Below, one piece after another: positions 22,152 to 30,181 of a stretch of DNA of 32,195 bases. The position numbers and the translations under genes were made by a program. The stretch is from contig CAYZIS010000026.1 in assembly GCA_964478545.1 (NCBI GenBank), forward strand, positions 1 through 32,195. Direction: 5' to 3'. The DNA comes from DQWO01 sp964478545. Its GTDB lineage: Bacteria > Desulfobacterota > Anaeroferrophillalia > Anaeroferrophillales > Anaeroferrophillaceae. Position 1 is the stretch's first letter, and each line of letters opens with the position of its first letter. Below the pieces are notes generated by a model. That model made no database searches, had not been told where the DNA came from, and saw only the letters and a program-made list of their open reading frames with translations.

Positions 22152-23252
22152 ATGACCAGCAATATAATGAAAGAGAATCAACGGTTACGACAGCAGATGC
22201 AGGAGTTACTGCACCAGGCAAAAAATAACGAGGAAAAAAAACAGCGGTTTGATAAACTTGAGCTTCGCCTGATCGGCGCTGAATCTTTTGCTGAGCTGTT
22301 TTCCCTGCTTATTAATGATTACCGTTCTATTTTCAAACTCGACTACATCTCTCTGACCCTGATTGATCAAAAAAATGAGCTGGAATCCCTGATTAAAAAC
22401 ATTAAGCCACCCTTAGATCAGCATAGAGAACTTATCTTTCTACCTGAGCCAGAACTTCTCAAACAGCTGTTTTCCTCCCCATTAGGGCCCCTGTTGGGAC
22501 CTTATCAGAACCAGCAACATCACATCCTATTCCCCAGATGTTCCCCGAAACTGGCGTCGGTTGCTTTACTGCCCTTAAAAAGACGGGAAGTAATAATTGG
22601 CAGTCTCAATCTTGGCAGTTTTCAACTAATACGTTATACGGATGATGGGCATGCCGACTTCCTCACCCACCTGGGATCAGTTGTTTCCATGTGCCTGGAA
22701 AATACCCTGAACCATGAGCGACTGAAAAGAGTGGCTTTAACAGACCCTTTAACCGGAATTTTTAACCGCAGATTTTTTGACCGCAGAATCGCTGATGAGG
22801 TTTCCAGAACTCACCGTTATGGCCAATCCTTAACCTTCCTGTTTTTTGATCTTGATCATTTCAAAAACATCAATGATCAGCTGGGTCATCAGACCGGTGA
22901 CCAGGTCCTGCAAAAGATTTCCGGTATTATCAATTCCCACCTGCGCCGCAGCGATATCTTTGCCCGTTATGGCGGCGAGGAGTTTGTGGTTCTGCTTCCC
23001 CATACAACCTGTAGTGACGGCCGGGAAATTGCTGAACGCATCAGAAAAAATATTGCTGGACATAATTTCGAACTGCCCGACGGAAATATAAACAAAATAA
23101 CTATCTCCATCGGGGTGGCTACCCTGTTGCCGGGGATTGCAGGAAAGAAGGGGACAACCGGACCTGAACAATTAATCAAAGCAGCCGACCAGGCCCTCCT
23201 GCAGGCCAAGGAAAATGGACGTAACCAGGTTGTCTGTGCTGATGACATCTAA
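22152..23252 (+). CDS. Diguanylate cyclase with N-terminal GAF-like sensor
   Basis: A 366-residue protein that would make cyclic di-GMP from GTP. Residues 1-35 are a polar, coiled-coil-like helix; about 40-190 resemble a GAF/DUF484-type sensor domain (FAELFSLLINDYRSIF ... LGSVVSMCLENTLNHERL). The GGDEF domain begins at ALTDPLTGIFNRRFFD near 196, has FFDLDHFKNINDQLGHQTGD, and the active-site GGEEF at 274-278. An inhibitory RxxD site precedes it (RRSD near 264-267), so product feedback is expected. No membrane segment, so cytosolic. No good ribosome site precedes 22152 or the next ATG at 22167, so the start is uncertain. It could be co-transcribed with the genes ending at 21952. Confidence 0.88.
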   Translation: MTSNIMKENQRLRQQMQELLHQAKNNEEKKQRFDKLELRLIGAESFAELFSLLINDYRSIFKLDYISLTLIDQKNELESLIKNIKPPLDQHRELIFLPEPELLKQLFSSPLGPLLGPYQNQQHHILFPRCSPKLASVALLPLKRREVIIGSLNLGSFQLIRYTDDGHADFLTHLGSVVSMCLENTLNHERLKRVALTDPLTGIFNRRFFDRRIADEVSRTHRYGQSLTFLFFDLDHFKNINDQLGHQTGDQVLQKISGIINSHLRRSDIFARYGGEEFVVLLPHTTCSDGREIAERIRKNIAGHNFELPDGNINKITISIGVATLLPGIAGKKGTTGPEQLIKAADQALLQAKENGRNQVVCADDI

Positions 23253-23290
23253 GGCAGGTAACAATATGCAAGTTTCTAACCGGACACTGA

Positions 23291-24283
23291 CTAAATATGG
23301 GCAAGGGCGCAATGGGCCGCGCCCAGCAGGGCAGCCTGATCATTGAGAATTACCGATACCGGAAAGCGGGGCATCATATCGCTTAAACGCCCTTTGCTGT
23401 TGAAGGCTTCAATAAACCGTGATTCACGAAGTTTGGGCAGGATTTTTGGCGGGATACCGCCACCCAGAAACAGGCCACCACGGGTCATACCAATAAGAGC
23501 CAAGTCCCCCGCCGCGGCTCCCATAATTGCAATAAACTTTTCCAGAGCGGCACTGCAAAGGGGGACAACTTCTTTCAATCCCTGCTCGGCTATCAGCCGG
23601 GGCGCATTCTCCGGATTCAGTTGTTCCGCCAACCATGCTGGTTCATCATAACGACCGCTATCCCTCAACCAGCAATAGATATTATACAGGCCGGGGCCGG
23701 AAATTAGTCGTTCCAGACTCACATGACCGTACTGCTGTGCCAGGGCCTGCCACAACTCAAGGTCATCATCTTCATGTGGGGAAAACCCCACATGACCACC
23801 TTCGGATGGCACCGGAACATAGTTGTCACCATCATTAGCAATGAGAAGAGCGGTCCCCAGACCGGTCCCGGGAGCCATAAGACCAATATTAAGACCAGGA
23901 CCACCCGAACCGCGCTGTAGAGGAAACAGCTCATTTTTCCGCAATAATGGTACCGCGTAAGCGGTCGCCACCAGATCGTTCACTAATCTGATCCGCGGCC
24001 AGCTGAATATTTGGGAAAGACTATCTTCGGATACTTTCCATGGCAGATTAGTGGCCTTGACCTTCCCTTTGACCACGGCACCGGCAACACCAAGACAAAC
24101 AGCCCCAATGGAAACCTGATGCCGGCCGAGGAAATCAGCAATAATCTCTTCCAGCCTCTCGGATTTACGGCTGCTATAGATTGCTTTGTAGCGTAGCAGA
24201 GGTCTGCTGGTTTTACCTTTAGCAAATATTCCCAAACGGGTTTTAGTGCCACCGATGTCACCAGCCAGGACAAAATCAGCCAT
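23291..24283 (-). CDS. glk: Glucokinase
   Basis: A 330-residue ATP-dependent kinase of the bacterial Glk family, phosphorylating glucose to glucose-6-phosphate. LAGDIGGTKTRLGIF (residues 6-20) is the phosphate-binding loop, VCLGVAGAV near 62 and LVNDLVATAYAVP near 99 (catalytic Asp in VND) follow, then MAPGTGLGTALL near 136, SEGGHVGF near 160 and GGLFLGGGIPPKI near 269. Its ATG shares one base with the pgi stop (TGATG), so the pair is translationally coupled. It is the last gene of tkt-pgi-glk and is convergent with the diguanylate cyclase after only 38 bases; no terminator was seen there. Confidence 0.93.
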   Translation of the reverse strand: MADFVLAGDIGGTKTRLGIFAKGKTSRPLLRYKAIYSSRKSERLEEIIADFLGRHQVSIGAVCLGVAGAVVKGKVKATNLPWKVSEDSLSQIFSWPRIRLVNDLVATAYAVPLLRKNELFPLQRGSGGPGLNIGLMAPGTGLGTALLIANDGDNYVPVPSEGGHVGFSPHEDDDLELWQALAQQYGHVSLERLISGPGLYNIYCWLRDSGRYDEPAWLAEQLNPENAPRLIAEQGLKEVVPLCSAALEKFIAIMGAAAGDLALIGMTRGGLFLGGGIPPKILPKLRESRFIEAFNSKGRLSDMMPRFPVSVILNDQAALLGAAHCALAHI

Positions 24284-26001
24284 CAGCCGGATTCCACCAG
24301 AGAAATAAGATATTCCAATGCATTTTCAGGGGAAACATCAAGGTGTATGCGCAGCAGGCGACGACCATTTTCCACCAGCGCCTGAAAATCTCCCTGGGCC
24401 TGGGCGGTAATGAGGGTTCCGAAGGTGTAAGGTTCGCCGGGAATGGGAACATCCTGGGCAGAATCAGCCGTAAACTGAATAAATACCCCCTGGTTACCAT
24501 CTCCCTTATGGAGCTGTCCGGTTGAATGGAGAAACCTGGGACCATAACCAAGAGTCGTTGCCACCCGGCAGCGCCGCTTAAGCAGCAGGCGCAGCCGCTG
24601 TAGCAGCACGTCATTTTTCTGCCCCATGGACAGATATGCCATGAGAGCAAGATAATCTCCAGGTTTAACCAATTGCAGAAATTGTTGCAGGTACTCCTTG
24701 ACTGAACGGGGAGGCTGCGGCAATGGCAACCCATATAATGACAAATAGTCATCCTGAATCAAAGATGTTGGGAGTGACAATTCCCCGGTCTTTTTACAGG
24801 TTTCCATCAGTTCCCGAGCTTTTATTTTTGCCGCTTCAACATTGGGCTGGTTGAAGGGATTAATTTCCAGTACGGCACCAGCCGCTGCCGTGGCCAATTC
24901 CCAGCGATAAAACTCCTGGGCAAGAGCCATAATCCGTTCTATCTTTATGACGACCACCGGAAATCCCGCAGCCTTCAATTTTTCAATTCCTGACTCCAGA
25001 GATAATGGCAGATCACCGGCCAATTGCAGGGAAACAAAACAGCAGTCTTCCCCATAAGCAGCCGGTGTCAGCAGCGGTTCACCAACTACCGGCAGAATGC
25101 CCCGGCCCAACTTGCCGGTACTTTCCGCCACCAGCTGTTCAATCCAGACCCCTAAATGTTCCAGTTTTGGCGTTGAGAGAAACACCACTTTGTTGCGACC
25201 AGCCAGGGCCAGCTCACCCAGAACCACTCCCAGAACCAGAGCCGGATTTTCGGCTGCCGGCACCCCGGAACCGGCGGCCACCTCCATTTGTGCCGCCTGT
25301 TGGAGAAATTCAGCCACATCAATCCCGATCAGGGCAGCCGGCACCAAACCGAAATAAGTCAGCGCCGAATAACGACCGCCCACATCAGATGGTGAAGAAA
25401 AAATCCGGCGAAAACGTTTTTTCCGGGCCATCACCTCTAACTTGGACCCCGGATCGGTAATGGCAACAAAATGGTTCCCGGGATTTTCCAACTCTTCGGC
25501 CACCCGGTGGAAAAAATATTTATAAAAAGAAAGGGTTTCAATGGTGCCGCCGGATTTACTGGAGACCAGAAAAAGCGTTTTTTTCAGGTCAATGGAATTG
25601 TCCAGGGCACGGATAGCATCCGGATGGGTAGTATCCAACATCTGCAGGCCAGGAAAACCAGGGGTATTGCCAAAAATCGTCATTAAAACTTCGGGCGCCA
25701 GGCTACTGCCCCCCATGCCCAGAAGCACCACGTCAGTCATACCGGCAGCCTTAATTTCTACGGCAAAATCGGACAGTTCTCCGGCTTCAGCCGCCATGGA
25801 CTCAGGCAAATCAAGCCATCCCAGACGATTCATGAGTTCCGGCGCAGCGGCCGCCTGGTCAGGATCGGCAATCCAGAGGGTTCCATCGTGTTGCCACAAA
25901 CGTTCGGAAAACCTGACATTTTCCCAGGTTTCCAATCTTGCGACAACCCGGTCATTATAAGAGCCAAGAAAAGTTAACTGCTGGTTAAGCTGCATACTCA
26001 T
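24283..26001 (-). CDS. pgi: Glucose-6-phosphate isomerase
   Basis: A 572-residue isomerase interconverting glucose-6-phosphate and fructose-6-phosphate. VVLLGMGGSSLAPEV near 90, LFLVSSKSGGTIET near 145 and the FSSPSDVGGRYSALTYFG stretch near 205 are phosphosugar-isomerase hallmarks. The opening QLTFLGSYNDRVVARLETW resembles, from memory, the isomerase half of transaldolase-isomerase fusion proteins rather than E. coli Pgi, but no transaldolase is attached here. I start at the ATG at 26001, after CCTCC/GGAGG at 26010-26014; a longer open frame to 26073 would run into the tkt stop region. It lies 43 bases after tkt and overlaps glk by one base. Confidence 0.92.
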   Translation of the reverse strand: MSMQLNQQLTFLGSYNDRVVARLETWENVRFSERLWQHDGTLWIADPDQAAAAPELMNRLGWLDLPESMAAEAGELSDFAVEIKAAGMTDVVLLGMGGSSLAPEVLMTIFGNTPGFPGLQMLDTTHPDAIRALDNSIDLKKTLFLVSSKSGGTIETLSFYKYFFHRVAEELENPGNHFVAITDPGSKLEVMARKKRFRRIFSSPSDVGGRYSALTYFGLVPAALIGIDVAEFLQQAAQMEVAAGSGVPAAENPALVLGVVLGELALAGRNKVVFLSTPKLEHLGVWIEQLVAESTGKLGRGILPVVGEPLLTPAAYGEDCCFVSLQLAGDLPLSLESGIEKLKAAGFPVVVIKIERIMALAQEFYRWELATAAAGAVLEINPFNQPNVEAAKIKARELMETCKKTGELSLPTSLIQDDYLSLYGLPLPQPPRSVKEYLQQFLQLVKPGDYLALMAYLSMGQKNDVLLQRLRLLLKRRCRVATTLGYGPRFLHSTGQLHKGDGNQGVFIQFTADSAQDVPIPGEPYTFGTLITAQAQGDFQALVENGRRLLRIHLDVSPENALEYLISLVESG

Positions 26002-26019
26002 AAGCCCACCCTCCCCAGT

Positions 26020-26041
26020 TTGATGGCATCGTAAAAACTCC
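26020..26041 (+). repeat. Short copy of an intergenic repeat (22 bp)
   Basis: This 22-bp stretch matches the reverse complement of 28399-28420 at 20 of 22 positions; the mismatches are in the middle. It lies in the 43-bp gap between the tkt stop and pgi start. Both copies adjoin a minus-strand stop codon. Confidence 0.55.
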
Positions 26042-26044
26042 CCC

Positions 26045-28051
26045 TTATCTGGCCGCCAGTACCTTCTTAACAATCTGGTCGGCAGTCAGGCCAAATTCTT
26101 TATAAAGTACCTGAGAGGGTGCCGAAGCGCCGAAATGATCGATACCAATAGTGATACCTTTATCCCCCACATAACGATGCCAGCCTTGGGTTGATCCGGC
26201 TTCAATGCTGACTCGGATTGGGATTGATGATGGCAGAATACTCTCGCGATAGTCTGCCGACTGTTGCTCAAATAATTCCCAGGAAGGAATACTGATTACG
26301 CGGGAAGAAATATCCTGTTGGCCCAGCAATTTTCCGGCCTCCAGGGCCAGGGAAACTTCCGAACCAGTGGCCAGGAGAATAATCTCCGGTTGGCCAGCAG
26401 CCGGATCACTGACAATATAGGCACCCTGGGCAACCCCTTCATGGACAAGGTTGCAGTCCAGTGACATGGTTGGCACATTCTGCCGGGTCAGGATCAGGGC
26501 GGTAGGATTGTTTCGCTGTTGCAGAGCCACCTGCCAAGCCGCCGCCGTTTCATTGGCATCGGCAGGCCGGATAACGGTTAACCCGGGAATGGCTCGCAGG
26601 GCGGCCAGATGTTCGATGGGCTGATGGGTGGGACCATCCTCCCCCAAGCCAATACTGTCATGGGTGAAAACATAGACAACCTGCCGGCCCATCATCGCAG
26701 CCAGGCGAATTGCCGGTTTCATGTAGTCGGAAAACACTAGAAATGTACCACCATAGGGAATAATCCCACCATGCAGAGCCATGCCATTCAAAGCCGCACC
26801 CATTCCGTGTTCCCTGACCCCAAAATGAATATTGCGACCTTCATAATGCCCAGCGGCAAAATAACCCGCATCGCTGATCTCGGTTTTATTGGAAGGAGCA
26901 AGGTCGGCAGATCCTCCCATCAAAGTAGGAATGCTGGGAGCCAGAGCATTTATCACCTTACCGGAAACAGCCCGGGTGGCCATGCCTTTGGCATCGGCAG
27001 GATATTCAGGCAGGTTGTGTTCCCAGCCTGCCGGCAGCTTCCCATTTACCACAGATTCCCATTGTTTGGCCATCTCCGGATATTCACGACCATAACCCTC
27101 TACCAGCTTATTCCATTTCTGCTCTTGTTCAGCCCCCTGCCGGCTCAAGGTCTGAAAATACTCCAATACTGCTTCCGGAACATAAAAATCCCCGCCAGAC
27201 GGCCAACCAAGTTTTTTCCGGGTCAAGGCAATCTCATCAGCGCCCAGAGGGGAACCATGAGCATCAGCGGTATCCTGTTTGTGGGGACTGCCATAGCCGA
27301 TATGGGTACGGACAGCAATCAGAGACGGGCGGGCATCATCACGGGCGCTCCGGATGGCTGTGGCAATCGCCTCCAGATCGTTGCCATCTTCCACCACCAG
27401 GGTCTGCCAATTATAGGCATTGAACCGGGCCACCCGATCCTCAGTGAACGCAAGGTCGGTACTGCCCTCGATGGAGATATGGTTGTCATCGTAAAGACAA
27501 ATCAATTTTCCCAGTTGCAGGGTTCCAGCCAGGGACGCAGCTTCATGGGAAATCCCTTCCATGAGATCACCGTCACCGGCAATAACATACGTAAAATGAT
27601 CAACCAGGGGAAATCCCGGCCGATTGAAACGACTGGTCAGATGCCGCTCGGCAATGGCCATCCCAACAGAGGAAGCCAACCCTTGTCCCAGGGGGCCGGT
27701 TGTCATTTCCACCCCGGGCGTATGCCCATATTCCGGATGGCCGGGGGTGTTGCTGCCCCACTGACGGAAATTTTTTATATCATCCAGGGAAAGATCATAG
27801 CCACTCAAATACAACAGGGCATACAACAGCATGGATCCATGGCCAGCCGAAAGAATAAAACGGTCACGATTAGGCCACGCAGGATTTGCCGGATTATGAT
27901 GAAGAAATTGCTGCCAGAGGACATACGCCATGGGCGCCGTCCCCATGGGCATTCCCGGATGACCTGAATTAGCTTTCTGAATGGCATCAACCGCCAGCAT
28001 CCGGATGGTATTAATAGATTTCTGCTCTATCTGTATTCCTTGTTCACTCAT
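26045..28051 (-). CDS. tkt: Transketolase
   Basis: A 668-residue thiamine-diphosphate enzyme of the pentose phosphate pathway. NSGHPGMPMGTAPMAYVLW (near residue 25) is the N-terminal hallmark. The ThDP/Mg site is GDGDLMEGISHEAAS with the Asn in DDNH near 155-185. THDSIGLGEDGPTHQPIEH near 470 is the pyrimidine-domain signature. The full domain set and usual length are present. The frame is open to 28234, but the extra residues cross the palindrome at 28119-28144, so I use the ATG at 28051, which begins MSEQGIQIEQKSINTIRML; GGAGG at 28063-28067 lies 11 bases upstream. It heads the tkt-pgi-glk operon. Confidence 0.95.
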   Translation of the reverse strand: MSEQGIQIEQKSINTIRMLAVDAIQKANSGHPGMPMGTAPMAYVLWQQFLHHNPANPAWPNRDRFILSAGHGSMLLYALLYLSGYDLSLDDIKNFRQWGSNTPGHPEYGHTPGVEMTTGPLGQGLASSVGMAIAERHLTSRFNRPGFPLVDHFTYVIAGDGDLMEGISHEAASLAGTLQLGKLICLYDDNHISIEGSTDLAFTEDRVARFNAYNWQTLVVEDGNDLEAIATAIRSARDDARPSLIAVRTHIGYGSPHKQDTADAHGSPLGADEIALTRKKLGWPSGGDFYVPEAVLEYFQTLSRQGAEQEQKWNKLVEGYGREYPEMAKQWESVVNGKLPAGWEHNLPEYPADAKGMATRAVSGKVINALAPSIPTLMGGSADLAPSNKTEISDAGYFAAGHYEGRNIHFGVREHGMGAALNGMALHGGIIPYGGTFLVFSDYMKPAIRLAAMMGRQVVYVFTHDSIGLGEDGPTHQPIEHLAALRAIPGLTVIRPADANETAAAWQVALQQRNNPTALILTRQNVPTMSLDCNLVHEGVAQGAYIVSDPAAGQPEIILLATGSEVSLALEAGKLLGQQDISSRVISIPSWELFEQQSADYRESILPSSIPIRVSIEAGSTQGWHRYVGDKGITIGIDHFGASAPSQVLYKEFGLTADQIVKKVLAAR

Positions 28052-28118
28052 GACTGCAAAAACCTCCATCTGAGTAAAATTCCTGAAATCACGATTTTTA
28101 GAAAGTGGAACTAGTTTC

Positions 28119-28144
28119 CATCCGGAAACTGATGTTTCCGGATG
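28119..28144. repeat. Palindromic repeat element, copy 3
   Basis: CATCCGGAAAC (28119-28129), loop TGAT, GTTTCCGGATG (28134-28144). Flanking bases GTTTC on the left and AGCACGA on the right match copy 1 in reverse orientation. It lies just downstream of the candidate tkt promoter and so would form a hairpin in the tkt leader, 68 bases before the start codon. Confidence 0.8.
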
Positions 28145-28153
28145 AGCACGAAC

Positions 28154-28181
28154 TATATAACATCGAGGGGTTATTCCGCAA
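28154..28181 (-). promoter_or_regulatory. Candidate tkt promoter
   Basis: On the minus strand TTGCGG (28176-28181), 16 bases, TATATA (28154-28159). Transcription would start about ten bases before palindrome copy 3. Confidence 0.4.
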
Positions 28182-28214
28182 TGACAATCTCTCCATAAAG
28201 GACATCGTTGAAAC

Positions 28215-28253
28215 AAAAAAATCCCGCCAGTCAAGTATTTTTTCCGGCGGGAT
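28215..28253 (-). terminator. Intrinsic terminator for the oad transcript
   Basis: ATCCCGCC (28221-28228) pairs perfectly with GGCGGGAT (28246-28253). On the minus strand the stem is followed by seven T, so it ends transcription coming from the decarboxylase genes, about 170 bases after oadB. Confidence 0.8.
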
Positions 28254-28320
28254 CTTTAAAAAATTAACTAAGCTTCCTTAAAAAATCACAAACCGATGGC
28301 ACAGTAAAAGCTTCATATTC

Positions 28321-28420
28321 GAGGCAGGCAAAACCTGAGTTATGAGGTGTACTTATAGTACGTTGCAATGACGAAGGTTGCAGCATAACAAAGAAGATGG
28401 AGTTTTTACAAAGCCATCAA
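28321..28420 (-). repeat. Likely interspersed intergenic repeat downstream of oadB
   Basis: This 100-bp non-coding stretch contains GTAC-ttata-GTAC (28349-28361), GTTGCA/ATGACGAAGGTTGCA and a terminal 22-bp segment (28399-28420) that recurs inverted at 26020-26041. The terminal segment abuts the oadB stop. It resembles, from memory, recurrent intergenic elements of deltaproteobacterial genomes; copy number could not be checked here. Confidence 0.45.
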
Positions 28421-29536
28421 CTAGCGAGCCATAGTGAGAAACAAACCGGCAGCCACTACCGTACCAATGACCCCGGCGACATTCGGTCCCATGGCGTGCA
28501 TGAGCAGAAAATTGTGTGGGTCCTCCTGGGCACCAACCGTTTGCACCACCCTGGCAGCCATGGGTACTGCGGACACCCCGGCAGCCCCAATCAGGGGATT
28601 TATTTTTTCTTTGGAAAAAACATTCATAAGCTTAGCCAGCATAATACCACCAAAGGTACTGAAGGAAAAGGCAACCAGACCAATGATAAAAACCAGCAAC
28701 GCTTTCGGAGTCAGGAAATTCTCCGCGCTCATGGTACCACCGACCGCCAGCCCCAGGAAGATGGTAACAATATTCATCAACTCATTCTGAGCCGTGGATG
28801 ATAGTCGTTCAACAACCTTGGATTCACGGAAAAAATTTCCCAACATAAACATGGCCATCAAAGGAGCAGAAGCCGGCACAAAGAGACAAATCAGCAGACA
28901 GGTTATCAAGGGAAAGATAACTTTTTGTCTGCTACTCACCGGTCTCAATTGCCGCATGCGAATAAGCCGTTCTTTCTTGGTAGTACACAGGCGCATGATA
29001 GGCGGCTGAATTATCGGCACCATGGCCATATAGGAGTAGGCAGCCACCGCTGTAGCCCCCAACAGATGCGGTGCCAGGGCTACGGTTGTAAAAATAGTGG
29101 TTGGCCCGTCAGCGCCACCAATGATCCCGATTGAACATGCTTCCGGAATGGTAAAACCCATCGCCAAGGCGGCAAAAAAAGCCATATAAACGCCAAATTG
29201 CGCCGCAGCTCCCAAAAGCAGAGTTTTAGGATTAGCAATCAGGGGGCCAAAATCCGTCATGGCTCCCAATCCGAGAAAAATCAGCGGGGGAATAATCTCC
29301 CATTCCAATCCATAATGATAGAACACTCCGAGGATACCATGGGCTTCCATCATATGAGTTATAGGCAGATTGACCACAAAGATACCAAACCCTATGGGAA
29401 CCAGCAACAGGGGTTCATATTTTTTCTTGATGGCAAGATAAATTAGGGTAAAGGCCACCAACCACATGATCACATTACCAACGGTTAAATGATAAATGCC
29501 GGTTGACAACAACAACTTATGTAGCAAAGATTCCAT
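28421..29536 (-). CDS. oadB: Na+-translocating decarboxylase, beta subunit
   Basis: A 371-residue polytopic inner-membrane protein of the OadB/GcdB/MmdB family, which couples decarboxylation of carboxybiotin to Na+ export. Recognised by IPPLIFLGLGAMTDFGPL near 80, GIIGGADGPTTIF near 137 (conserved Asp of the Na+ path), SYMAMVPIIQPPIM near 168 and the C-terminal HAMGPNVAGVIGTVVAAG. About nine hydrophobic segments are visible. The specific substrate (oxaloacetate, methylmalonyl-CoA, glutaconyl-CoA) cannot be told because no carboxyltransferase or biotin-carrier gene lies within the window. A GAGGTGA ribosome site precedes the ATG, and a tiny membrane-protein gene lies 60 bases upstream. Confidence 0.9.
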   Translation of the reverse strand: MESLLHKLLLSTGIYHLTVGNVIMWLVAFTLIYLAIKKKYEPLLLVPIGFGIFVVNLPITHMMEAHGILGVFYHYGLEWEIIPPLIFLGLGAMTDFGPLIANPKTLLLGAAAQFGVYMAFFAALAMGFTIPEACSIGIIGGADGPTTIFTTVALAPHLLGATAVAAYSYMAMVPIIQPPIMRLCTTKKERLIRMRQLRPVSSRQKVIFPLITCLLICLFVPASAPLMAMFMLGNFFRESKVVERLSSTAQNELMNIVTIFLGLAVGGTMSAENFLTPKALLVFIIGLVAFSFSTFGGIMLAKLMNVFSKEKINPLIGAAGVSAVPMAARVVQTVGAQEDPHNFLLMHAMGPNVAGVIGTVVAAGLFLTMAR

Positions 29537-29596
29537 TACTCACCTCATAAATATAACGAAAGGCTTTTCAAACCGCTCATTTTTTTCTTAACATAA

Positions 29597-29737
29597 TTAC
29601 TTCTTCCCCTGGGGAGAGGGAAAGCGACTCAAGATAGCATTAGATATTTTAAGGGAAACTACCAATATACCCAAAATCAGAAACACACATGAAAAACCCA
29701 CTCCGAAAATGCGCACCGCCAAATACCATTTTTCCAT
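29597..29737 (-). CDS. Gamma-subunit-like membrane peptide of the decarboxylase
   Basis: A 46-residue protein beginning MEKWYLAVRIFGVGFS, with one strong transmembrane helix (about residues 7-29) followed by a short polar tail ending SPQGKK. Single-helix small gamma subunits (OadG type) normally accompany the beta subunit and anchor the complex; size, topology and position directly upstream of oadB support that role, though sequence similarity in this class is too low to be sure. GAGGTAGGA lies just before the ATG on the minus strand. It is short enough to be dropped by length-filtered gene calls. Confidence 0.62.
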   Translation of the reverse strand: MEKWYLAVRIFGVGFSCVFLILGILVVSLKISNAILSRFPSPQGKK

Positions 29738-29757
29738 ATTCCTACCTCATATTCAGA

Positions 29758-29868
29758 CTAAACTTTTGCCAGTTTATTTATCAGTATCCCAAGGATGACA
29801 CAAGCAATATTTTCCATACCGACCCTGAATAATATTATGACCACAAAATATACTGCAGCAACAAACAT
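29758..29868 (-). CDS. Possible 36-residue hydrophobic peptide
   Basis: A frame beginning MFVAAVYFVVIILFRVG and ending ILINKLAKV, almost wholly hydrophobic, ending 20 bases before the gamma-like gene. It would cross the membrane once or twice. No ribosome site precedes its ATG, and AT-rich DNA easily yields such frames, so it may be spurious. Confidence 0.2.
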   Translation of the reverse strand: MFVAAVYFVVIILFRVGMENIACVILGILINKLAKV

Positions 29869-30181
29869 GCCATAAAATGTCGTTTGTTATCCACCCACTA
29901 TGCAATAAAATAACTTTCCAGAGCTGTCAGTCCTATGGAAAGCAACCGGTGATAAAGCAAGCCCATCGTTTAGTCAGTATTTTTCACCCGTCGTTCTATA
30001 ACTATGCTTAAATTTCAGGCATCATCGATAAAAAATCACCAGCCCCACATTGCAAATACTTGCATAGCATTGCCTTAATCTTCATCATTTCTTCATACAA
30101 AAGCTGCTATCTTTTCATCAATTATCCTTCTTGACCACATACATGAGTGCACCGATTTTTTATTAAGGAGAAACAACGAAC
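29869..30181. other. AT-rich intergenic region without recognisable gene
   Basis: This gap lies between the divergent decarboxylase genes and the sulfatase-fold gene and must hold both promoters. I see no strong -35/-10 pair, no conserved RNA and no repeat. AAGGAG at 30165-30170 is the ribosome site of the gene at 30182. Confidence 0.5.

Noticed and set aside
21966..22181. 71-codon minus-strand frame before the diguanylate cyclase
   Set aside because: No ribosome site, overlaps the cyclase start, and shows no motif.
26771..27967. 398-codon open frame antisense to tkt
   Set aside because: Length reflects codon bias of tkt on the other strand; composition is unlike a folded protein and no motif is seen.
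28052..28234. Longer tkt reading frame starting at 28234
   Set aside because: The extra 61 codons cross palindrome copy 3 and the promoter region, and transketolases begin near MSEQ...NTIRML.
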